A stretch of 11,075 nucleotides of DNA from Candidatus Alloscillospira gallinarum. GTDB lineage: Bacteria > Bacillota > Clostridia > Oscillospirales > Oscillospiraceae. Below, one piece after another: positions 7,525 through 11,075 of this stretch. The notes under the pieces are model-generated. The model did no database searches. It saw only the letters and a list, made by a program, of their open reading frames with translations, and was not told the DNA's origin. Every line of letters starts with the position of its first letter. Position 1 is the stretch's first letter. Both the position numbers and the translations under genes were made by a program. Location of the stretch: positions 1-11,075 of the forward strand of contig CAJFTV010000037.1 of the NCBI GenBank assembly GCA_904420055.1. Reading direction: 5' to 3'.

Positions 7525-8538
7525 TTATTTGTTTGTTGTCACTGTCTCCGCATCGGCATACTCTGCCGGCAGCTCTATGTTCAGCGCCGTCAGGACATCT
7601 GTATTAATTACAGGTGTTGCCTCTGAAATTGTCCTGACCGACATGGTAGAGATGTCCGCTCCCTCAAGCACTTCAACAGCCATATTTCCAGTTTCACGTC
7701 CCAGCGCCACGTAATCAATTGAGGCCGAAGCGAGGCAGCCGTTTTTAACCTGCTCAATCTCAGAGCCGTATACCGGTATGCCGGCGCCGTTTGCCGCTTC
7801 AATTAACACCTGGAGGTTATTTACCACGTTGTTGTCCGTAAAGTTATTGATACAGTCCACTTTCTGCACAAGCGCCGCGGCAGCAGCCGGAATGTCCGAT
7901 GCCCCCTGCACTCCCGAGGCCTCTACAGATATGCCCCTGGCCGAGGCCACTTCTCTCAGCATTTCAAGCTGTGTGATGGAATTTGCTTCACTGGTTGTAT
8001 AGAGAACGCCAATAGACTTCACGTCCGGCTGAAGTGACTGAATGAGGTCAACTTGTGCCTCCATATCAAGTATGTCTGAGGTACCTGTGCATGCGCCGCC
8101 CGGAGTTTCAAGGCTGGATACAAGCTGTGCCGTTACCGGGTCAGACACCGCGCAGAACACAACAGGAATGTCAGAGGCCTCTGTGGCCGCATAAGCGGAA
8201 GTTGCCGCAGGTGTTGCGATTGCAATTATCATGTCGTACCCGTTTGCCACCATCATCTTTGCATATGTCTCGCAGTCTGCGTCGGCAGAGGCGTCAGAGC
8301 CAATCTGTCTGTCAATCTCTACATCGTCTCCGTATTTCTCTGTGAGAGCCTCCTCAACCCCCTGATAACAGTTATCAAGTGACGGGTGACTCATGTACTG
8401 GATTACGCCAATTTGGAGTTTGTCACCTGAAGAGCTGCCCTCGCCGCTGTTCCCAGTGCTTCCGCAGCCTGCAAGCACGCCGCAAACAAGAACTAATGTA
8501 AGTACCAAAGATATAATTTTCTTAAATAAATTTTTCAT
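7525..8538 (-). CDS. ABC importer substrate-binding lipoprotein, probably tryptophan-specific (TrpX-like, PF04392 type)
   Basis: 337 residues. The N-terminus is a lipoprotein signal: basic KK, a hydrophobic core, then lipobox LAGC with Cys25 as the lipidated residue, followed by a Gly/Ser-rich linker (26-38). The mature protein has the two-lobed ABC_sub_bind fold pattern, with IGVIQYMSHPSLD (43-55), TPAATSAY (109-116), GTSD (152-155) and NNFTDNNVV (231-239), positions where relatives contact the ligand. Members of this family under tryptophan T-box control were proposed as tryptophan importers (TrpXYZ), and the UGG specifier in this gene's leader supports the same substrate here. Start ATG at 8538 with GGGAGAG seven bases upstream. 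First gene of the operon, about 130 bases after the leader terminator. Confidence 0.88.
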   Translation of the reverse strand: MKNLFKKIISLVLTLVLVCGVLAGCGSTGNSGEGSSSGDKLQIGVIQYMSHPSLDNCYQGVEEALTEKYGDDVEIDRQIGSDASADADCETYAKMMVANGYDMIIAIATPAATSAYAATEASDIPVVFCAVSDPVTAQLVSSLETPGGACTGTSDILDMEAQVDLIQSLQPDVKSIGVLYTTSEANSITQLEMLREVASARGISVEASGVQGASDIPAAAAALVQKVDCINNFTDNNVVNNLQVLIEAANGAGIPVYGSEIEQVKNGCLASASIDYVALGRETGNMAVEVLEGADISTMSVRTISEATPVINTDVLTALNIELPAEYADAETVTTNK

Positions 8539-8577
8539 TTTAATTCTCTCCCTGAAAATAAATTGGTTTTTAGTTTA

Positions 8578-8628
8578 TCAAATATTCGGGAGATTTCGCC
8601 ATCGCCGGCTCAGCACTGCCACTTCCAT
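8578..8628 (-). other. Possible mini-ORF with strong SD between T-box terminator and trpX-like gene
   Basis: On the minus strand a strong AAAGGAG (8636-8630) precedes an ATG by one base and an in-frame GTG (8622) by seven. The frame ends at 8578 after 16 codons from the ATG or 14 from the GTG, and includes one Trp codon. It may be a chance ribosome site in the leader. No relatives are recognised; low confidence that it is translated. Confidence 0.2.
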
Positions 8629-8669
8629 GCTCCTTTCACATATAGACCGCTTTTAATCTGCGTATACAA

Positions 8670-8699
8670 TAAAAAGCCTGCCCCAAAATGGGACAGGCT
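8670..8699 (-). terminator. Leader (attenuator) terminator of the T-box
   Basis: A 10-bp stem (8675-8684 with 8690-8699, one G-U pair in the RNA) with a short loop, then UUUUU on the minus strand. It is positioned just after the T-box sequence, so it is the hairpin competing with the antiterminator. Confidence 0.92.
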
Positions 8700-8942
8700 G
8701 AAATTGTCTGCGGTACCACCCAAATTCGCACATAAAAGTGCGCCCTTTGTCCCGTACAGTCATACGGGAAATGATATAACGGTCACGTCCGTCTCCCCTA
8801 ACCGCAAATGCGGCTCAGTTTGCCCTCAGAAGTCCATTCACCGCTGCCGCTGCTGTCTCAATTCCACCGCAGGAGACTCTCTTTAAGCACGATACACCGG
8901 CTACTACTCTTCATCACAGGTTTACAGGTCATATTAATCTGT
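8670..8942 (-). promoter_or_regulatory. T-box riboswitch, tryptophan (UGG) specifier
   Basis: The minus-strand leader has the hallmark T-box GGGUGGUACCGC (8721-8710), pairing partner of uncharged tRNA, just upstream of a terminator. Stem I is recognisable: a kink-turn-like base (CCUGUGAUGAAG against CUUCUGAGG), then helix GAAG (8912-8909)/CUUC (8832-8829) enclosing a loop-E-type specifier loop with AGUAGUA on one side and GAAUGGA (8839-8833) on the other. The codon after GAA and before A is UGG (8836-8834), which reads tRNA-Trp. A distal GGUG loop, a stem II hairpin (CCGCA/UGCGG), the ACGUGACCGUUAU stem IIA/B pseudoknot region and a stem III hairpin (CCCGUA/UACGGG) follow in the usual order. 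Expected behaviour: uncharged tRNA-Trp stabilises the antiterminator and turns on the ABC operon downstream. Confidence 0.93.
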
Positions 8943-8949
8943 TAGATGT

Positions 8950-8978
8950 ATTAAAGCAGAAAAACAACGCTTTGTCAA
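8950..8978 (-). promoter_or_regulatory. Sigma-A promoter of the T-box/ABC operon
   Basis: Perfect TTGACA (8978-8973), 17 bases, then TTTAAT (8955-8950) on the minus strand; the transcript would start near 8943, immediately before T-box stem I. It starts about 25 bases after the patatin-like gene's stop, in a gap with no evident terminator. Confidence 0.85.
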
Positions 8979-9001
8979 CATCAAATTGCAAAAAATAGTC
9001 C

Positions 9002-9844
9002 TCACATCAGCCACTTTTTAATCGCGGCTCCGTCTTTATATCCCTTTTTGTACAGCTTATTCAGCGCCTGCCGGTCCCGTGTAAGCGTGGATACCCCCTC
9101 AGTGTTGTCGGGTGAGACGATGAGTACACGGCCTTTTTCTGCGTACTCCCTTGCAATTGCCACGGAGCGGTTATACTTGTCCGCACGGTTTAAAAGATGG
9201 CGTGCGGACATGGGGTATTTCCTCTTTATCATGCTGGCGAAAAGTGGGTCTTTTCCCGGCGTCCTTATGATATCCGCGGGCTTTGTAAGTATTACCACAA
9301 CACGGTCGCACCCCAAATCAATGGCCTTCTGCACCGGCACCGGGTCCCCAAGAGCGCCGTCGTAATATTTAACCCCGTCAATGTCGTACGGACGGTTGAC
9401 CCCTGGTATGCAGGAGGACGCCATAAGTACCCTGTAATCGTTGCGGTGCATGTCCTCCTTGGTGAAATACTTTGTCTTTCCGGATACCGCCTCCTGTGCG
9501 ACAATATACAGCTCGGCAGGGTTCTGCATCATGGCCTCATAATCGTAGGGGTTCTCCCCATCGTCCCGGCAAAGAGTGCCGTATACGTAATCGAGGTCGA
9601 TGTAAGAACCGCGCTTAAGTAAATTGCCTACTCCCATATACTGGTTCCTGAGTGCGTACTCGGTGTAAAACTTGTAGTTTCGCCCACGCTGTCCCGAGAG
9701 ATATGATGCGACATTTGCCGAACCTGCCGAAACGCCGATACAGCAGTCAAACTTAATATTTTCGTCCATGCAGTAATCAAAAACGCCGGCGGCATATATG
9801 CCGCGGAGGCCTCCGCCGACGTCAACCACGCCAATTTTCATCAT
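9002..9844 (-). CDS. Patatin-like phospholipase (YjjU/RssA-like group)
   Basis: 280 residues, the usual size for the small bacterial patatin group. Catalytic features are complete: the glycine-rich oxyanion loop GGGLRG (10-15), nucleophile elbow GVSAG with Ser39, and the dyad aspartate Asp162 in YYDGALGD. It is predicted to hydrolyse acyl ester bonds of lipids in the cytoplasm or at the inner membrane face; no signal peptide or membrane helix is seen. The physiological substrate is unknown. Two consecutive ATG codons (9844 and 9841) are possible starts; GAGG lies eight bases before the first. It has its own promoter and appears monocistronic, though no terminator separates it from the T-box promoter just downstream, so read-through is possible. 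Confidence 0.92.
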   Translation of the reverse strand: MMKIGVVDVGGGLRGIYAAGVFDYCMDENIKFDCCIGVSAGSANVASYLSGQRGRNYKFYTEYALRNQYMGVGNLLKRGSYIDLDYVYGTLCRDDGENPYDYEAMMQNPAELYIVAQEAVSGKTKYFTKEDMHRNDYRVLMASSCIPGVNRPYDIDGVKYYDGALGDPVPVQKAIDLGCDRVVVILTKPADIIRTPGKDPLFASMIKRKYPMSARHLLNRADKYNRSVAIAREYAEKGRVLIVSPDNTEGVSTLTRDRQALNKLYKKGYKDGAAIKKWLM

Positions 9845-9864
9845 ACAAATCGCCTCGTTCCATT

Positions 9865-9883
9865 TGTAACTTTATTTGTTACA
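9865..9883. promoter_or_regulatory. Possible operator palindrome at the patatin-gene promoter
   Basis: TGTAAC (9865-9870), 7 bases, GTTACA (9878-9883), a perfect 6-base dyad whose right arm touches the -10 element and which spans the predicted transcript start. The position suits a repressor; no regulator gene is adjacent and the site could also be a weak RNA hairpin. Confidence 0.35.
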
Positions 9884-9911
9884 GTTTATCACAGTAAAGT
9901 CCTCGTGTAAA
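9883..9911 (-). promoter_or_regulatory. Promoter of the patatin-like gene
   Basis: On the minus strand TTTACA (9911-9906), 17 bases, TAACT-like -10 TAAACT (9888-9883), with TG one base upstream (extended -10). The transcript would start about 35 bases before the ATG. Confidence 0.65.
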
Positions 9912-10083
9912 CCCGCTGTCCGCTGATACATTACCATATCAATAAAATCTTAAACTCTGCAAAGCAGCTTTAAAACTATTTCTGATATAATATTTTTTGG
10001 CAAATGCTGACCTGAGCAGGATATTTTGCTATAGTTATTTTTGCCAATATTTATTGTGAATTTTCCCAAAATATAAAATACAT
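9912..10083. other. AT-rich intergenic stretch upstream of the sigma gene
   Basis: No gene is seen. It holds an isolated extended -10-like TGATATAAT (9983-9991, plus) without a clear -35, and an inverted repeat TTGGCAAA (9997-10004)/TTTGCCAA (10040-10047) with a 35-base centre. Neither can be assigned a function with confidence. Confidence 0.4.
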
Positions 10084-10109
10084 TAAAACTTTTCAGAGTT
10101 TTTCCCGAC
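10084..10109 (+). promoter_or_regulatory. Candidate ECF-type promoter of the sigma/anti-sigma pair
   Basis: TAAAAC (10084-10089), 16 bases, CGAC (10106-10109). This resembles the TGAAAC-N16/17-CGTM pattern of ECF sigma factors and lies about 35 bases before the sigma gene's start, as expected for autoregulation. The motif is short and the -35 departs from consensus at one key position, so this is tentative. Confidence 0.35.
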
Positions 10110-10146
10110 TATACAGGCAGAAGGATAAAATACAGGGGGTGAGTTT

Positions 10147-10700
10147 TTGGACGACTTAAAAATAATAGACCTGTAATCTCCGCAGCGAAGACGCAATCTC
10201 CAAGACAAGAGAAAAATATGGCACATATATAAATTCAATTATATACGGGCTATTAAGGAGCTTCCATGACACTAGGAAATCGCAAACGACACTTATCTTG
10301 GCCTGTGGCAGTCCATACCCCCGGCAAGGCCAAAAGACCTGAAGGCATATATCGCCGCTATCGCCCGAAAAAAGCAATGGATAAGTTAGACTATTTCACC
10401 GCCCAGAAGCGAAACATAAACCTTACTGTGCTGATTGATGAGCTTGAGGAGGTGTTACCCGGACAAGACAGCCCCGAAGACACTATATCTACCAAAGAAA
10501 CTCTAAATGAAATAAATATCTTTCTCTCTGGGCTCACTGTACGTGACCGATATGTTTTTCTCAGGCGCTATTGGTTCGGCGATACTGTAAAGGAGATTGC
10601 GGAAAAATCCGGCTGCAGCGAGGCCACGGTTAAAAACACACTTTTTAAAACCCGAAAAAAACTAAAATGCTATCTTGAAAAGGCAGGTGTAAAATTATGA
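10147..10700 (+). pseudogene. ECF-type RNA polymerase sigma factor, broken by three single-base frameshifts
   Basis: Sigma-70-family features are spread over three frames. Start: TTG at 10147, seven bases after AGGGGG, giving LDDLKIIDL, then a TAA stop (10174). One extra base in TAAT (10174-10177) moves to the frame reading LRSEDAISKTREKYG and NSIIYGLLRSFHDT. One missing base at about 10274 moves to EIANDTYLGLWQSIPPARP and KAYIAAIARK. One missing A in the A6 run (10368-10373) moves to AMDKLDYFTAQKRN and the rest, which is open to 10700. Region 2 (about residues 15-65) and region 4 (LTVRDRYVFLRRYW then the helix-turn-helix IAEKSGCSEATVKNTLFKTR) are otherwise well kept. Repairing all three indels (+1, -1, -1) gives a 184-residue protein, normal ECF length. 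The stop overlaps the anti-sigma start as ATGA. It is recent decay, phase-variable inactivation, or sequencing/assembly error. Confidence 0.85.
10266..10700 (+). CDS. Possible sigma-4-only product from internal start inside the broken sigma gene
   Basis: Within the frameshifted gene, AAGGAG (10255-10260) lies five bases before an ATG (10266) that opens a 144-codon frame reaching the sigma stop. The first 36 or so residues are out-of-frame with the ancestral gene and basic, unlike any domain; from AMDKLDYFTA (about residue 37) onward the frame matches the real sigma linker and region 4 with its helix-turn-helix. If translated it would make a DNA-binding region 4 without core-binding region 2, probably not a working sigma factor. 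The ribosome site may be a coincidence of the coding sequence for LLRSF. Confidence 0.3.
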   Translation: MTLGNRKRHLSWPVAVHTPGKAKRPEGIYRRYRPKKAMDKLDYFTAQKRNINLTVLIDELEEVLPGQDSPEDTISTKETLNEINIFLSGLTVRDRYVFLRRYWFGDTVKEIAEKSGCSEATVKNTLFKTRKKLKCYLEKAGVKL

Positions 10701-11075
10701 AAAGCAAGGACCTCTTAACTTTGATGTCAGATATTGATGAAAACTATATTGCAGAATGTCTTACCCCTCCCGTCCGCAAAAAACACCGTCCCGTGAAAAA
10801 GGCAATAGTTATTGCCGCCGCCGTAATCTTCTGTCTGGCCATGTGCACCACAGTTTTGGCCGTGACACCACTGGGCGAAATGCTGTTTGGAAACATATCG
10901 CTCCGCAACAAGTATCCGGACACTGAGGAAAACAGCATGCTATTCGAGGAAATTGTTCAGGATATAGACACGTCTTTTTACGGCGATAATGTCACTCTTG
11001 GAATTACAGAGGCGGTATACGACGGCAACATACTTTCTGTTGTACTGGCAGCCCAGTTTGACGCTGATATTGACC
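10697..11075 (+). CDS. Membrane-anchored anti-sigma-like protein (DUF4179-type), N-terminal part
   Basis: 126 codons are visible before the window edge, from ATG at 10697 overlapping the sigma stop by ATGA, so it would be translationally coupled to the sigma gene. The N-terminus MKSKDLLTLMSDIDENYIAE (1-20) is the short cytoplasmic segment common to anti-sigma partners of this ECF group; a basic RKKHRPVKK patch (27-35) precedes one membrane helix (about 35-56), after which an outer domain begins (GEMLFGNISLR and GDNVTLGITEAVYDGN), similar to DUF4179 proteins. It would hold the sigma factor at the membrane until a signal frees it. The frame is undamaged as far as it goes, in contrast to the sigma gene. 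Which signal it senses cannot be told. Confidence 0.75.
   Translation, partial: MKSKDLLTLMSDIDENYIAECLTPPVRKKHRPVKKAIVIAAAVIFCLAMCTTVLAVTPLGEMLFGNISLRNKYPDTEENSMLFEEIVQDIDTSFYGDNVTLGITEAVYDGNILSVVLAAQFDADID

Noticed and set aside
8055..8345. 96-codon plus-strand ORF, Arg/Gln/Ser-rich
   Set aside because: Its composition is a by-product of the alanine/threonine-rich binding-protein gene read on the other strand.
8990..9001. T-run after the patatin stop considered as a terminator
   Set aside because: No convincing GC-rich stem precedes the T residues; it more likely forms part of the T-box promoter's upstream region.
9197..9622. 141-codon plus-strand ORF inside the patatin gene
   Set aside because: It is an antisense shadow: the minus strand carries complete catalytic motifs, while this frame has no ribosome site or recognisable domain.
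1..11075. Search for CRISPR array, tRNA/rRNA, insertion sequence, toxin-antitoxin or phage defence island
   Set aside because: No direct-repeat array, cloverleaf, transposase or paired small toxin genes are seen; the window is core metabolism, transport and regulation.

Overview
The window looks like a chromosomal segment from a low-to-mid GC anaerobic Clostridia member, probably Lachnospiraceae-like. This is inferred from the gene set: a ferredoxin-fused aldo/keto reductase, a CBS-DRTGG family II pyrophosphatase, a tryptophan T-box leader, and an ECF sigma/DUF4179-type anti-sigma pair. Good Shine-Dalgarno sites and frequent TTG/GTG starts fit too. No mobile element, tRNA, rRNA or CRISPR array is visible. 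Most of it is ordinary housekeeping and transport sequence.

Layout from left to right. (1) 1-368, minus: the N-terminal part of an LTA-synthase/MdoB-like membrane sulfatase, cut by the window edge. (2) 524-1681, minus: aldo/keto reductase with two C-terminal 4Fe-4S motifs, ended by a hairpin terminator. It is divergent from (3) 1857-3464, plus: a manganese-dependent pyrophosphatase with CBS and DRTGG regulatory domains. Both have well-formed sigma-A promoters in the 175-bp divergent gap. (4) 3599-5589, minus: a two-gene potassium uptake operon (KtrB/TrkH-like channel subunit, then a KtrA/TrkA-like RCK subunit), convergent with the pyrophosphatase and separated from it by two hairpins. (5) 5792-8538, minus: a three-gene ABC importer operon (lipoprotein, permease, ATPase). 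Its leader at about 8670-8942 is a T-box riboswitch whose specifier loop reads UGG (Trp). The operon is therefore most likely a tryptophan importer of the TrpXYZ type, switched on when tRNA-Trp is uncharged. (6) 9002-9844, minus: a patatin-like phospholipase with its own promoter and a small palindrome beside the -10. (7) 10147-10700, plus: an ECF sigma factor gene broken by three single-base frameshifts, overlapping by ATGA the start of (8) 10697 to the edge, a membrane-anchored anti-sigma-like protein.

The best supported functional story is the tryptophan T-box with its transporter. The most unusual observation is the sigma gene. All its family features survive across three frames, the indels sum to a multiple of three, and the cognate anti-sigma frame is open, so the break is either very recent or a sequence error. 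An internal Shine-Dalgarno/ATG could still yield a sigma-4-only fragment. I found no convincing, wholly undescribed multi-gene system here.
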